Shown here piece by piece: positions 34,820 through 47,549 of a stretch of 64,000 nucleotides of DNA (position 1 is its first letter; each line of letters starts with the position of its first letter). This DNA is from Acanthopleura granulata (Eukaryota; Mollusca; Polyplacophora; Chitonida; Chitonidae), in NCBI GenBank assembly GCA_016165875.1, contig JABBOT010000004.1:10436762-10500761 (forward strand), given 5' to 3'. Under the pieces are notes generated by a model. The model was not told where the DNA came from, searched no databases, and saw only the letters and a list, made by a program, of their open reading frames with translations. Made by a program: the position numbers and the translations under genes.

Positions 34820-37740
34820 TAGGGGCGAGACACTCCTTTGTGTGTGAAGTACGGTTCCCTTTATTGTAACAATCGAATGCCGCACGCTGTACGCGCCTGG
34901 TTGAGACCTTGGAGAACAACCCGAGATGTATTCCACTACCACTTTCTCGTTGAAAATGGCTTTAAAGTATATCGGAATTGTCTCATAATCACAAGGAAAA
35001 CAGCTTATTTAATACTATTTCTATATGGCAAAGTGTTCAACTAAGTGCTGGTAACGTCACAGCTGAAACAGATGTCTTCTCGGGTGGTAGAAATATCTCG
35101 CCTTGATTGGCTAAATTTGAAAGCGTGGCGGTCTTTTCGATTTTCCTCACTTGAACGTTTTTCTTACTATTTCGGTTATGATACATCACAAAAATATGAA
35201 GTGACATTTTCTGAACTATGAATAGGATTCTTTACGATACATGTATACATTTTATCTGGTGTTGTCTTTTCTTTTAATACTCTACACAACACGTTAATCT
35301 GTAGTAGCAGTTTAACGCCCCGCTTATACTTTACTCGGTGACATCACTCTAATATTCTGTCACACACTTTAGAAATCAGTCCATATTACATTTGAGGAGC
35401 GTCATAGATCAAAAGGTCTAGATTACAGTATTTATTTTCAGCCAGTGACGAAAAATTAATCATAATTTATTAAATAGAAAATCTGTGGACACTCAACAGT
35501 TAACATCGTCGTCTATTCAGTGTGGAATGATCTTCAAATTATTTCTCTAAAGTCTTTATAGCGACCTGACTTATTCATCACGACGGGAGTTACTTGGGTA
35601 CTTTTTCGCGCGCAGTGGTGAGTCGGGTTTAAGCTGAAATGACCACTGTTTTATTACAATGAATTACAAACTTTGGCCCGAGTTCAAGTAGGAGGAGAAA
35701 GTGTTCCCCATTGCAGCTTGGCGGAGGAAACAGTTAAGTACATTTTCTTCCTGAAGTCATTTAACCCGCTATCTGTTTTATCGAATGAAATACCAGGGAT
35801 TCTATTGGACTAAAAATAAATCATTCCATCGTGTTATATATTGAGTCATTGTGAGCACAAGGATCCTGTTTAGATATGTCATTCCATTCAGCTCACATTT
35901 AAGAGGATTACTTTATGATTACTATATTCGTGCCTGTTATGGCGTTACCCAGTCCAGGTCACCATTATCCGATTTGTCTGGTCTAGGAGTCCATCACCTT
36001 ATACCTAACTCCGAGCCAACATTAGAGGCATTATAGATTCTCGTTACCTTATTCAGGCCTGTTTCCTTTCTGTTATCTTGTTAGCGCAGAATCACCACGC
36101 CATTATCAGGTTCAGGCACCTCTTATTCTTGGTTGATTACAAATAACGCATGACATATGACACATGAATTGGGAAATGCACAAAACTGACCATTTCCAAA
36201 TAAATTACCTTTGAACATTTTAAAACCGACAGAGTGATTATCTTGCAATAGAGGTGACTGTTTTATTTGATATATACCATTTACAGCAGTATAGTATGAA
36301 GCCTAGCGTGTCACGTTTAAAAATGTTGCCTGTACAAACAATAGATCTGATGCATTAACGATTTAAATAAATTATTATTTCGAATAATCGACTCATTTAA
36401 GGTTTCTGATAAGGTTTGCCAAAATGCCTGGTACTAATTTGCTAATACATACGCCTTGCGCCTGTGTACATTGTGTCTAAATACGCCGAAATGGAATCAC
36501 GAGCTCGACTTGAAAGAAATACTTTAGCGTTGGAGTTTTACTTTCTAGCATAAATAGTACGCTGCTTAGACTTGATTGTTTGGTTTGGTGCGACCTAAAC
36601 CTCTCAAATTTGGGAAGTTACATGCACACCATATTGATGAAAGTGGTCTAATAAAGGTTACTCCAAAAGAGTCCCTGTGAAGGGCTGGGGACTTACCTCA
36701 TGCCCCAGCGGTTGAAAGAGAAGAGCCACAGCTTGTACATTCCAGTGGATAAACTATGTTCGACTCCTTTAACATTTATTAAGGTTGAGTAACATATTCT
36801 ACTAACGTACGGTAATAAAACATTAGCAAACTTTATATTTGGGTTTAGTCTTTTGTTTAACGAGTAAAATTGAGGATGTTGTCTGCATGATACTGCGTTT
36901 ATTTCAAATCTTGGTTTAACTGGTGAAACGGGAACTAACAGTTATCGAGTACTTAAATTGCCTGGTTTCTATAAAACTGACTGCAATGGTGTACGTGAAA
37001 AATTCTCCACGATGGCGTCAAACATCAATCAAATTCATAAATAAAATAAAGGTCTAGCAAAGGTTAATAACTGGTAGCAACATGGCGATTGAAAGCTTAA
37101 ATATATAATCTATGAAAGAGACTTGTGTATATGGTTAGTGTAAGATTTTGTTTCTGAGGGTGTTTTCTGGCAGATGTCAGCTTCGTGCGTCTAACGATCT
37201 GCAAAGGTCATAACATGTTCACCCGCTATTTAAGCAATACGTGGGGCGGCTTGATAACAGATTCGAGCTTTCTTCGCGCTTTTTCGCGATAATTACTATC
37301 GGTGTAATCATCATTATCGGCTGACGCAATTTGACTTCTCGAGCGTTTAATGTAGCAGTGCTAAGCTTTACCGATGGTAACTGAGGTAAATTGAAACCAC
37401 GACTCTTCCATCAGTTTTAGGCTATGTCGTAAGAGACATAGAGACAGCTGTACAATTAGCTGGTGAGGCCGACGAGATCACTGCGCTCTATAGAACGTGT
37501 AATTTGTTCGCCAATAAGCTGAATGGTTCATTTGGAGGTGTATTTATAGTACGCTCAATATGAATGGATAAAAGAAGATAGGAGTAAGAACTTTTAGTTG
37601 GCACAGTTTTAAGTGGTTTATTTCTAACTACTTAAGGGACATACACAATGAACCTGTACGAACTTTTATAAAATATGTTGCTTGCTGTATTTAGTAAGAG
37701 AGTCATTTTAGTGCGATTTCCTTAATGAATGGCTTATTCA
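34820..37740. other. Gene-free AT-rich stretch
   Basis: No recognisable coding exon, RNA or tandem repeat apart from a decayed SINE tail near 37000. A 34838-35044 frame begins with an RAWLRPWRTTRDVFHYHFLV segment faintly like the N-terminus of Harbinger-type proteins, too weak to call. Confidence 0.4.
36990..37050 (+). mobile_element. Decayed SINE tail
   Basis: Reads GTGAAAAATTCTCCACGATG, GCGTCAAACATCAATCAAAT, then TCATAAATAAAATAAA. It is a diverged copy of the GTGAAATATTCTTGAGTACG...(AAAT)n tail. Only the tail is recognisable. Confidence 0.45.
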
Positions 37741-37745
37741 TTCAG

Positions 37746-37888
37746 TTATTTATTTATTTGATTCAATTCGGAGTTTCATGCCATTCTGGTACTCAAGAAT
37801 ATTTTACTTACACGACGGCAGTCAGAATTATTGCTCGAGGAAACCGGGCGTAGCCCGCAGAAAGTCCGCAGGTTGCTGGTAGACCTTC
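37746..37888 (-). mobile_element. SINE copy, minus strand, 5'-truncated
   Basis: The reverse complement reads GTCTACCAGCAACCTGCGG, then a GGGCTACGCCCGGTTTCCTC core and GTAAAATATTCTTGAGTACC, and ends in (AAAT)n, which is seen on the + strand as TTATTTATTTATTTG. No head is recognisable. It is diverged. Confidence 0.65.
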
Positions 37889-38300
37889 CGTCATAAGGTT
37901 GGCGAGGAAGTCAGCAAACTCATACCGACAACATTGATGAGAGGCTCCTGGGTCATTGAACTCCCCTAGGATGCTGCTCTGTCATTAAAAAGGGTCGCGG
38001 GATAAGTGTATTATGAAGAGCGTGATGTCAGTTTATGGGTATAAAAACAAACTAATAAAACAGCGAAATTCGGCGATAACTGGTGTCCTATAAGAGTGAG
38101 GTACGCAGTCGGCTAGAGCTGTGAATGGCTAGTGGTTATCCAACCAGCATCCAATTCAAGAACGATAATCCATGGGATAAATCTGGCCTGCAGTCTTCAT
38201 TAGCTGTAGTGTCCGGGACAAGTCGTCAGCGAATGGCTGTGTCAGACAAGCAGACACATCGGTAAGGTAATGCAAGCCATCTGAAACATTTCCAGCCAAT

Positions 38301-40109
38301 ATGATGGACGCCAACATGCATTTACAGGGGAAAGGGAAGTGCTTTGTTGTGGTTGGCGATAAAAGTAAACGTCTCAAATGCTCTCGTGTGCCCACCAGAG
38401 CACTCAGCCACAACGTTATAACCGAAGAACCCCAGGATGGACCTGTTAAGGGAGAAATTGTGCAAGAGTCATTCGACTGGGAACAAAACACACCGTTTGT
38501 ATTCACGGGATCTGTTAATTCCACTGATCAGGAAGAGCCATATGCCCTGGTCAAATCTGCTGTGAGGCATTGCGGGTTACGGAGCGCACTCACAGGTAAG
38601 TGTGGTAGTACTGCATGTTAAGAAAATATGAGTACATTTTCATGCTTAACGGTGTCGGTAGATCATATTATTTCATTTTGATATTTAGTACACATGTCCC
38701 AGACCATTTGGACTCCATGAGTATACTCCGATTATTGATATATTCGATAGATGTGAATCAAAGAATAAAAATGTTTCCAAACACAATGCTATACAGTCAT
38801 GAATCTCAAGGTAAACCGGGAAATTGGCTAATTTCTCGGCATCTGGTTACAAAATTGGCCCTCTTCAGCTACAAGAGAGGTCTCAGAGGGCATTTAATCA
38901 TCATCTATTAGTTTATGTCGCCAGCCTCCCGAGGGCACTTAAACCAATGGTGAATCGGTCATGTCGATCCATCAATCTTAGTCCGTAGCTATGTGCACTC
39001 ACCGGGAGCGACGGGAATCCTGTCTGGTTCCAGGCTGCAAGCCACGTCCTACTCTTGGAATTAGTATTCCTGAGTTCGAATGAAAGACGGAAGCTAGGGA
39101 TTTAAACGGAGATGGTGTAATCCCTTACACTCTCCACTCTACCTAAATCTTGTTATAGTTCATGAGACGCTTACAAAATAACCCCACAGCATGATTTCAG
39201 CTCCATTGTATGTGCGACACATGAGGGAAATGTGCGAACACCAAGTCGCATATAAAATAACAGACTTTTACAAAACTGTATGCTGCAAAATGGGATGTAT
39301 AATGTAAATTATCGCAGAGAGCTAGGTTAACTGTTCCAAAGGCAGCAATTACGACGTTTCCCAGGAAACCTAGCAGAACCGCTGGGTAATTTACTTAGTA
39401 TACATTTATTTAGTATGTAGTATTATGTACCCTATTCGCAGACGTTGAACTGGGACAGATATTCCTTCTAACACAACAAAAATGCATGCGTATCTTCAGC
39501 ACACCTCTCTGGAGTAAGGATTAAGCCATTTTAGGTCGTCTCTGTTCAACACTTTGAAATGGAGACTTACACTACTTACCCATGGGCTGTAGGATTCCTG
39601 AGGACATCAACCATTTGACTGTATATGATGACTGAGGAACACTAACCACTTTAGGTGTACAGGTTAAATTCAGTCCATTGAATGATTCTTCAAACTGGAT
39701 GAAACTGGGTGACAGAGTTCCTGGTATAATCTTTAAGATGTCTGTATCGAATGACTGTAACTTTAATCAAAACCATGCCTGTTTCAAACAGTACTATACC
39801 CTTTACAAAAACATTTTCTATGACATAAGTGGGAAGGCTCAAACGATCGATGTTTATATGAGATCTTGGCACTATAAGGTGCACCTTTCTAAAAGACACA
39901 ACGTTCATTACATGTACTCTGCTCGTCGTGAAGAGGGGGAACAGGGTGTTACAACCAGGCCTGTAGTGATCTACGTGGCCTTGGCAAAAGTACAGGGGAT
40001 AATATCAACATACGTGTCAAGTCAATGCATAAGGCATGATTCAGAACGAAAGGGCCTTAGGATGTTGGACGTGCAGGATTCTTTGGAAATACTAGAGAGT
40101 TTTCCCTAG
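38301..40109 (+). CDS. Hypothetical two-exon gene, unknown function
   Basis: Model: exon 1 from 38301 (ATG ATG) to 38595 with donor G|GTAAGTG, and exon 2 from 39655 (acceptor CCACTTTAG, preceded by a CTAAC branch-like motif) to the TAG at 40107-40109. The phases join exactly (G + GT = Gly) and give 249 aa. Exon 1 is GC-rich and its protein is mixed charged and polar, coding-like. The final third is less convincing and may run past an unseen donor. There is no signal peptide, transmembrane segment or motif I can name. Alternatively exon 1 could start at a preceding acceptor (TTTCCAG, 38296). An overlapping - strand frame (38524-38156) is also open but has no splice signals. Confidence 0.35.
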
Positions 40110-40744
40110 TGTCCTCGTACCATAATGCTATTAATCTACGTGATTGCCATCCTTGTCTACGGAGTATTTCCTCACATATCGAATTTAGACAACTCTAATA
40201 GCATTCTGTTCATTTCTTGTTTTCCCAAAGTTTATACTGAAGAGGACATGAACAAATTTCCTTCTCCAATCGCCTCTGGGTCCCTAGATATCCAAGCATT
40301 GTGCGTGGCTTTTTATGTTGCACACGTGTGGCTGACAGTGCACACACACTGTTGTCCGGTGGGCGCCCATCCGAACGCAGTTATGGCCCTAATGGAATAA
40401 TGCCAAGACACGACATGGTGACAGACGCAGATTATGTTTAGACTTCTGTTTCCGACCCCTTCCCCCACCCCACACACACACCATACTCAAATTTTTACTG
40501 AACAGAACCTTTATACTTGTTTCATTTCGCCTCCAGTGAATTTGATTTCAAACAGAAATCCAGGTGATGAGACTAAATAGACCTTTCCGCAAGTAGGCCA
40601 GCCGGATGTCCCACACAAAGGTTACAAATGTTTATTATTTCTGTGACGTCATGGCGTCACAATTGCTTTCACTGGGTATGGAATGAAAAGTAACGTTGTT
40701 ACCAGAAGGTTTGTTGGGACATCGTATCCGGTGCATCCATTCAC

Positions 40745-40797
40745 GGCCTAGAATTACTCAAAATACTGTCTCAACAAACAATAACATGAAAACAGTG
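40745..40797 (+). repeat. Dispersed ~300-bp repeat, 3' fragment
   Basis: AGAATTACTCAAAATACTGT, CTCAACAAACAATAACATGA. Matches the right end of the near-complete copies (TACTCAAAATNCTGTGTTGT...AACAAAC). Confidence 0.45.
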
Positions 40798-42532
40798 AAA
40801 TGATATCAGGCCTAGGGGATGCTTTGTCCATGCACGACAGGATCCCGACAGAAAACACAACTAGTTGCACAGGGAGAAAAGCATCAATCATAGCGACATA
40901 TAAGACAGACTTACATGCAGTAAACATACTTCATGTTAATCTGTGCATTATGTCAATGAATCTTTAGTTTTTAACTGAGTTCTGTTGTCTTTTACTTTGG
41001 CCGAGGTGTGGTATAATTCAACATTGCTAATTAACCTTCGTTTAGATGAGTTGCAAAGTAAGCGTTGTTCTCAATGACTACTGAAACGAAAGGACTTCAG
41101 GCTTAGATTGCCACAGAAATCCGATTTTCATCAGCTAATATATGATCATAAAATAAGACATCCTCCTTGAAAGGTGATACCAATGAAATGAAAGAACCCT
41201 GGAAATATGAGTACATTATTTCACACTGTACAAGAAAACTTCAGACATGAGCCGGTCTGCCTCTGAAGCGGAAACACCCTCAGTAGAAAGATAACTTAGA
41301 CAAACTCTGTGCTCCTTCACAGAATTTGCCTATACTGTCCTTACTGGCAAAACAAGAAGCTATGTCTTACTGCCTGTCTTTGTCATTCACTCTTAGCGGA
41401 TTAGGAAGCGGGTCATATGGTGGAGATATCTCAGACAAAGTCAACATTGTCATAAACTCCTCCGTGTGGACTAGATTTCCGTTGTATTTCTAAGAATAGT
41501 TGATGTGATGAGCAGTCTTCTCAATAAAACGAGATTATGCGCCTTGTTACTTCCTAGTTCAATGAGCCTGTTCCTGTGGTAGTGTGAAAGCTCCGTGGTA
41601 TTCTCAATTAATCAAACGGATGTTGAGTTAGTCTTACGACATATATCTTGATTCAAGAACTGACATATGGTCTGACATGAGGGGTTATGGGAATCACAAC
41701 GGCAATGAGGCACGACAAATATTAAATCTCATATAAGGTCAAGTACGAGGTATAAATACTGGTGAGTGTACATCTAGGAATGTATTCTGTTTTCCAACTT
41801 ATTCATGTTTATAATTTGATAAATCACTGGATTTGTGCTACTGTTATGGCGGATTCATATCTCAAATAAAAGCACCCAAAAGATCATAACTGAGAGGCTT
41901 ACATGAGGCATGTGCATATTTTAAACATAACTTTTTTTATTTTTTTAATGCCCATTTCCGTAAACATGATTCTGAAAATGCATAACGAACGGTCGATATC
42001 TGACTGTAGAGCTACAGAAAACAACCGTGAGTAGCTGCGAAAATGATTAGCGACTTTTTTCCGAGTAAAGCTTGCTCAAATGAGCGGCCACATCGATCGG
42101 TAATAGTTAACAAAATAGGTCTTAAATCCAGCGAGTTCCCACATAAAAATAAGATCTTCCAGGACAATGTGGCACAAGTCAGTGTTATGCTGCTGGTAAT
42201 AAAATACGCATTATTTCGCCGCAGAAGTATTATAGATTTTGCAATGTCATTAAAGAGAGGAGCACAAGCCACCTCAAAAGTGTAAATCAGATGTGTCAAA
42301 TGAAAAAGTTTTAGTATTTCTTCGGGCTTTGGCGTTACCGCGACAGAACATTGTCAATCAGATCGTAATGATGACATAAATACTGTCGTCAGTGCTTGAC
42401 AAGGCACTTGCCTGATTGGAGAATAATTTGCCATTTCTCGACTCGGTGTTGGGTTTTCTTGACATGCTAATACAAATATCTCGTGCTCTGTTGGAGTATA
42501 GCGGTTTGTAGTAGAGGGATCGCTATCCTATG

Positions 42533-42582
42533 AATAAAGAGTTCTTGGGCTTGGCATCGAACAACAATCAAATAAAATAATT
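42533..42582 (+). mobile_element. Decayed SINE tail
   Basis: AAAGAGTTCTTGGGCTTGGC, ATCGAACAACAATCAAATAA and AATAATT correspond to the SINE tail with several substitutions. No core or head precedes it. Confidence 0.4.
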
Positions 42583-43233
42583 GTATCGAAAGGGTATCTC
42601 GTTGTAATGTATGCTTGGATATTTCGTTTTGTGCGGCATTTTGTTGTGTTGTATTCCATGTCGGTATCCTGCTGGTGGACAAAGCATCCCCGAGGCTGGT
42701 ATCATTGCATTGTTTTTATGTGGTCGTTTGTTAAACGTGAAATCACAGAATTTTGAGTAATTGTAGACCTTAGATAGATCCACGGCATCTGATGTACCAC
42801 CACCACTTCTCGTGACAACCATAGTTTTCATTCTCTTCTCGGGAAAAAAAAACACGTCACAGAAAGACTGAGCATTTGTAACCAACGTGTGGGACATCCG
42901 GTTGACCTATTTGCAACGATAAGGATTATGACTGGTCAAACGCGCGTTCTTCGTTACTAGTTCGGAAAGATACACGGATGTCTAATAAACTGCAACTGAC
43001 ATCACTGCATGTTTTACCTATTCCTGCTTAAAGAGCTGCCTTGGTGCTAAAACGTCTTTATCTTAAAAGTAAATGAAATGACAACTATATTGAGAGTCTG
43101 AATTGCTTTCATACATTGTGAAAAAAATGCACTGTATTAAAACCGATATTTTGCGTTTCTTCCGATATTACGCAGAAACAAAATTGTTTTCCGTCCTTTC
43201 TGCTTTGCTAGTGTGTCGTCACGCAAGAACGCA

Positions 43234-43351
43234 TGACGTCAGCAATCGTTTACGCTGCCCTTTCAAAGGCCCCTGACGTCATTCTAGCTAATGTCTTGTT
43301 CGACGTCACGCATGTCTGATACAATGTCATATAAGGAAACTTATTACGTCA
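43234..43351. promoter_or_regulatory. Cluster of CRE-like TGACGTCA palindromes
   Basis: Perfect TGACGTCA at 43234-43241 and 43274-43281, and near matches CGACGTCA (43301) and TTACGTCA (43344) within 118 bp. CREB/ATF-type factors bind this motif in animals. No promoter or first exon was identified nearby, so function is unproven. Confidence 0.35.
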
Positions 43352-43507
43352 TACGGACTTATTTTTAAGGAATATTTAATTATAGGTCCTTGGCGTTAGC
43401 TTTGTTACATAGGATTTCCTTCAAATCCTTTTAATATTTCCACCCAGTTTCTGTTGTGACCTGAGTGTCATTTCAAACAAACATGCTTGGGCAATATACG
43501 TTGCTAT

Positions 43508-43662
43508 CATGCATGCATTTACCTGACCAGATTAAATAAAAGCCTCACTGAGGTAAACTGACAAGAGATCGGATTTCACCGGTAACGTGTGACCATTTGT
43601 CAAATATAACACTGTCGTCGCTGCTCTGGTTTTACTCTGTATGCAGTGGTCTTTTATATGTC
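43508..43662 (-). repeat. Dispersed ~300-bp repeat, copy 5 (minus, left half)
   Basis: The reverse complement reads AGTAAAACCAGAGCAGCGAC, GACAGTGTTATATTTGACAA, GGTCACACGTTACCGGTGAA, TCCGATCTCTTGTCAGTTTA and CCTCAGTGAGGCTTTTATTT. Only the first ~155 bp of the element remain. Confidence 0.7.
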
Positions 43663-44772
43663 CGGTACAATGCACGAACTCGTCATTTTGTAGTAGACGT
43701 GTATCTCCTTGTGTACAGCGTAAGAAAATCTCGTTTGATAATAACTGGGTATCCTTTTGTGTAGTGTATGCATACCTCGTATATTAGTGCATGAGTATTT
43801 GGTTATATGTTACCTGTCCTTGCTTTGTAAACATTACTGTAATTTTCGTTTATCTTGACCTTCTGTACGTTCTGAAATAAAGATGATCATATTGCTTCAA
43901 AACAACAGGAGCATTGCTGTCGTTTAGAAAAGGTACCCGGTGCCCCTGCATTCGTCTATATGGATAATGGATTTGCATCACCTTGACAACGTACCTAACT
44001 CCGAATTAGCAGATTTTGTGCGCCATAGATTTGCCATCTTTGTGTTATCGACATGTGGCAGTAATAATAGATGTCTTTTTTTTGGTGACATATATATGTA
44101 GAACTCGCTCTCGAAAATAGCAGGACAATGCTTTAATTAGCAATGATGGAAACTGTTTGTGAAACTTGTATAATCCCAGAATTACCGTAAGTGTCCTTGG
44201 CGGGTAGTTTTATGGCACTGTTTTTAGACATTACAAAAAAATTGCAATACAGGACGGCTTCCTACCTGGCCAGTTTTTCTGGCTGTCTATACTCAAATTA
44301 ATATGCCGATTGACAGAAATAACAGTTACAGACACATATCACTAAAGTCAGCTCCATACCCAATGCTGGGCCGATTGCATCTTCATGAGTATTGTATTGA
44401 ATGCTATGTTGTAAAAGTCAAAACAGTAATTATTTGATGCGACTACATTACATGTATACATTACTTTGCCTGAATTATACTCGAGTCTTTATGGTTAAAA
44501 AAGGCCATATAACACACTGTTGTCTGTCTAATTTGTTTCATTTCATCATTCTTTCATTTTTCTGTTTTCTCAAAAATTCTTTAAGCTTGTCAAGCGTGAT
44601 TCCGGAAGTTCCATGAAATAAAACATATACCAGAATCAATCTTGTACATATGTGCTTGTGCTGGTTCTGAATGTATCACGACCAATGACGCCTCGATGGT
44701 TGGTATGTGCATATACCAATACATATACTAGTATATACTACATATACATGTAGTGATACATCAAAGTACATG

Positions 44773-45014
44773 GGGCCTGGCTCAGTCGGTTAGCGCGCTA
44801 GCGCAGCGCAAAAACTTAGAAGCCTCCCACCAATGCGGTCGCTGTGAGTTCAAGTCCAGCTCATGCTGGCTTCCTCTGCAGCAACCTGCGGATGGTTTTG
44901 GGTTTCCCCCGGGCTCTGCCCGGTTTCCTCCCACCATAATGCTGGCCGCCGGCGTATAAGTGAAATATTCTTGAGTACGGCGTAAAACACCAATCAAATA
45001 AATAAATAAATAAA
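44773..45014 (+). mobile_element. Full-length tRNA-derived SINE with perfect target-site duplication
   Basis: A box TGGCTCAGTCGG at 44778-44789 and B box GTTCAAGTC at 44848-44856 mark the pol III head. Then comes a conserved central block (GGGCTCTGCCCGGTTTCCTC...) and a tail ending CGGCGTAAAACACCAATCAA plus (AAAT)n. ATCAAAGTACATG flanks both ends (44760-44772 and 45014-45026), a 12-13 bp perfect target-site duplication. That indicates a relatively recent insertion by a LINE-type machinery. The layout resembles SINE families with a shared metazoan core domain; the exact family name was not verified. Confidence 0.88.
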
Positions 45015-45391
45015 TCAAAGTACATGAGGTAAACATATTAACACACATTGCATTAACGCTAATAGAGCGCGGTCATGCTTTCAGTGGGCAAAAACCAGGA
45101 GAGTTTGTTAATCATTGTGCATACCTTGGGGTAAGAACAGTATGGTCTAAGGATGAACTTATCCCATAATACATCGGGTATTACACCTTACAAGATATTC
45201 ACTCGGTGATGGATGGTTTCATGGGTCTCCATGCTTGAGTCTATTATGTTTCTTTAGAATACCGACTACTCTTAGCAATAAGCAACCAACACTATTAGAT
45301 CACTAGAATACTCCCTGCATTCAAAATGTTGAACTACATTAGACAACATTGTTTTTTTTTCTACTTGTGCCACAGATATTGATAGACTTTT

Positions 45392-45470
45392 AAAGGCTAT
45401 ATAAAACTACAGCATGGAATGTAAAACCAGAGCAGTTAGTCAGTTTTATAGGTTGAAAATGGTCATCAGG
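45392..45470 (+). repeat. Dispersed ~300-bp repeat, 5' fragment
   Basis: AGGCTATATAAAACTACAGC, ATGGAATGTAAAACCAGAGC, then a decayed GGTTGAAAATGGTCATCAGG. It supports CTATATAAAACTACAGCA as the element's left end. Confidence 0.5.
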
Positions 45471-45540
45471 AAGCCAGAAAAACCAGTGTCCTGTCAATGT
45501 AATTCAGATAGGGCTCAATTCTGCTCTTGTAAATGCGTAA

Positions 45541-45811
45541 ATAGTGGCAACAGTAGTTAAAGTGCTGAAACAGAACAATGACCAAAGAACCCATCATCAA
45601 TGCTGTCGCTGTAAGTTCAAATCCAGTTCTGGCTGGCCTCCCTCTTCAGTGTATACTTTTGAATGTCTGCCAGCAACCTGCTTATGGCTGTGGGTTTCCC
45701 ACGGGCTCTGCCCGCTTTGTCCCCACCAAAAAGCTGGCTGCCATCGTTTAAATGAAATATTCTGGAGTACGGCGTAAATCACCACTCAAATAAATTAATT
45801 AATAAATAAAA
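45541..45811 (+). mobile_element. SINE copy, diverged head, same family
   Basis: Shares the B box region (GTTCAAATCC at 45615), the core GGGTTTCCCACGGGCTCTGC and a tail ACGGCGTAAATCACC with the full-length copy 0.5 kb upstream. It keeps an extra ~24 bp before GTCTGCCAGCAACCTG that the upstream copy lacks, so the upstream copy carries an internal deletion or belongs to a different subfamily. The (AAAT) tail is decayed. Confidence 0.75.
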
Positions 45812-46651
45812 CCGATGCCACGACGTAAGGAGAATAAGGTAAAACTGACCTTAGCTGGACTTCCTTGGAAATCCTGGTCTAGCATTGGTTTCTGGTCCTG
45901 GTTTCTGTTTGGTGTAAGATTTTGAAGATTGGGATACTGAAATCTGTGGTTTAAAAGTTTTACACTTATTTTCGTGGAAGACATGTTTAAATGTTTAAGA
46001 TTTGTTTTGTTCCAAAATAAAACTATTATGACATGCAAGTCTTTGGGTTAAATGCAAGATCTGTTTTCATGATATTAAGAAGTTGTTGAATGTGTATAAA
46101 TTAAACGAAAAGACGAATAACTATATGTCAGTATCTTCTGTCTCTGTGGATCCATCTTGTCGTGAACGGTCACAAGTGGTAGGGCCAGCTCAGTGAATCA
46201 GTCTGGACTGCATTAGTCCCAATTTGACAGAAACAATGCCTCTAGCCCGACTTGAGATATGTGGGCTCCCACTTGACACCTTTGGGTGGAACACGATCCG
46301 GCAGAGGATAACATGGCTATAAAATACATGTTCTAGTTTTAGGATAACACACATCAATGCCTGTAAGTCGGTGCATTCTTGAGAAGATTATTACGAGACA
46401 TAAATTTTTCTGTCTTGCTTTTATTGTATTTTCATGTACCAGTTTTCTTGGCTTATGTAACCAAAGTTTACAACGATTAAAACTGGTCTAAGCACATTCT
46501 ATGCGCACTGAACGTGGACACTTGAACTATTCATATGAATGGAATTTGTTTGTTTCGAATGATACCCAAAGTTCTCAGTTAGAATATACCTATTTTACGA
46601 AAATTGTCAGGATTTGATGGGAAAATGTATGCTAAGAATTGGTTGGTTGGC

Positions 46652-46935
46652 TATATAAAATACTAACGCTTAGGGGGTAAACCCAGAGCAACAATGGTGT
46701 GATAGCTGGCAAATTGTAACACTGAAGTACGGCCTCAGTTTACCTAGGTACGGGTTTACATAAGCACTGTTCCTCTACATGCATAAGTACAAGCAACTTT
46801 CACCTCCCCAACAGCAAGGATTACGCAGAATTAAGTCAAAAAAATACAGTGATGTTATTTGCAATTCATAAGACACCACTGGTCCAGAATTACTCACAAT
46901 ACTGTGTTGTCATTATTACATTTAACAAACAATTA
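46652..46935 (+). repeat. Dispersed ~300-bp repeat, copy 3
   Basis: CTATATAAAATACTAACGCT, AACCCAGAGCAACAATGGTG, TGATAGCTGGCAAATTGTAA, GCAGAATTAAGTCAAAAAAA, CAGAATTACTCACAATACTG, then TGTTGTCATTATTACATTTA. Nearly full length. Confidence 0.72.
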
Positions 46936-47549
46936 CGTAAAACAATACAGAGTCACTCCATACATTCAATACCTAACGGAAGCCGTTTCCTTTTCAACGA
47001 GAACTAAAAGGGGCAAATTCATCCACGCATTATGCACACAGAGCAACAGTTACAACCTTAATTGTCGTTAGAATGTATTTCCTTTCAGACTTTAAACTGA
47101 AAAAGTTTAAATAACCGACCATTTTAATCTATCCAGCCTTCTAAAAGAAATTAGAAATCTGTGAAGTTTTGATAGGCTTGTAGGTACAAATACTCTATAC
47201 AGACATTCCCACTTATTCAGTTCATCTACATAGAAGAGTTACCATTTATGGGATGTCTCGTTGTTCACTCAGTTACTTGAATTACTGAATGTCTCAATGG
47301 CGTATATCGAAAAATACATGTCATAATGATTTCCTGTCACGCCGACATTATGGCAAAAAGAATAGTTTCAACTGACATCGTAAATTATGCTTACCAGGAT
47401 AACAAAATATATCGTCTAGGGGTCCTGCATATGGCGTGTAAAGTGACATCTTGCCCATAGCAATAATTTAATCCATCGTGTTTTGTGACCTTTCGCCCAA
47501 CGTCACAAATTATGCGAAAACGTGTCTCAAGGATATTCCTCCAAACACC

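Larger units (their letters stand above)
40401..43200. other. No gene recognised
   Basis: Contains a dispersed-repeat fragment, one TGACGTCA (40644-40651), a decayed SINE tail, and overlapping open frames on both strands at 42012-42299 and 42568-42897 without motifs. Confidence 0.4.

Noticed and set aside
39678..40400. Treating 40125-40400 as a second gene or continuation
   Set aside because: It begins 15 bp after the previous stop with a hydrophobic run but no further support. It is in a different frame and has no motif.
44773..44860. A tRNA gene
   Set aside because: A and B boxes are present, but there is no acceptor-stem pairing and the sequence continues into the SINE core. It is a tRNA-derived head, not a tRNA.
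44753..45048. ORFs on both strands over the SINE
   Set aside because: The region is fully explained by the full-length SINE and its target duplications.
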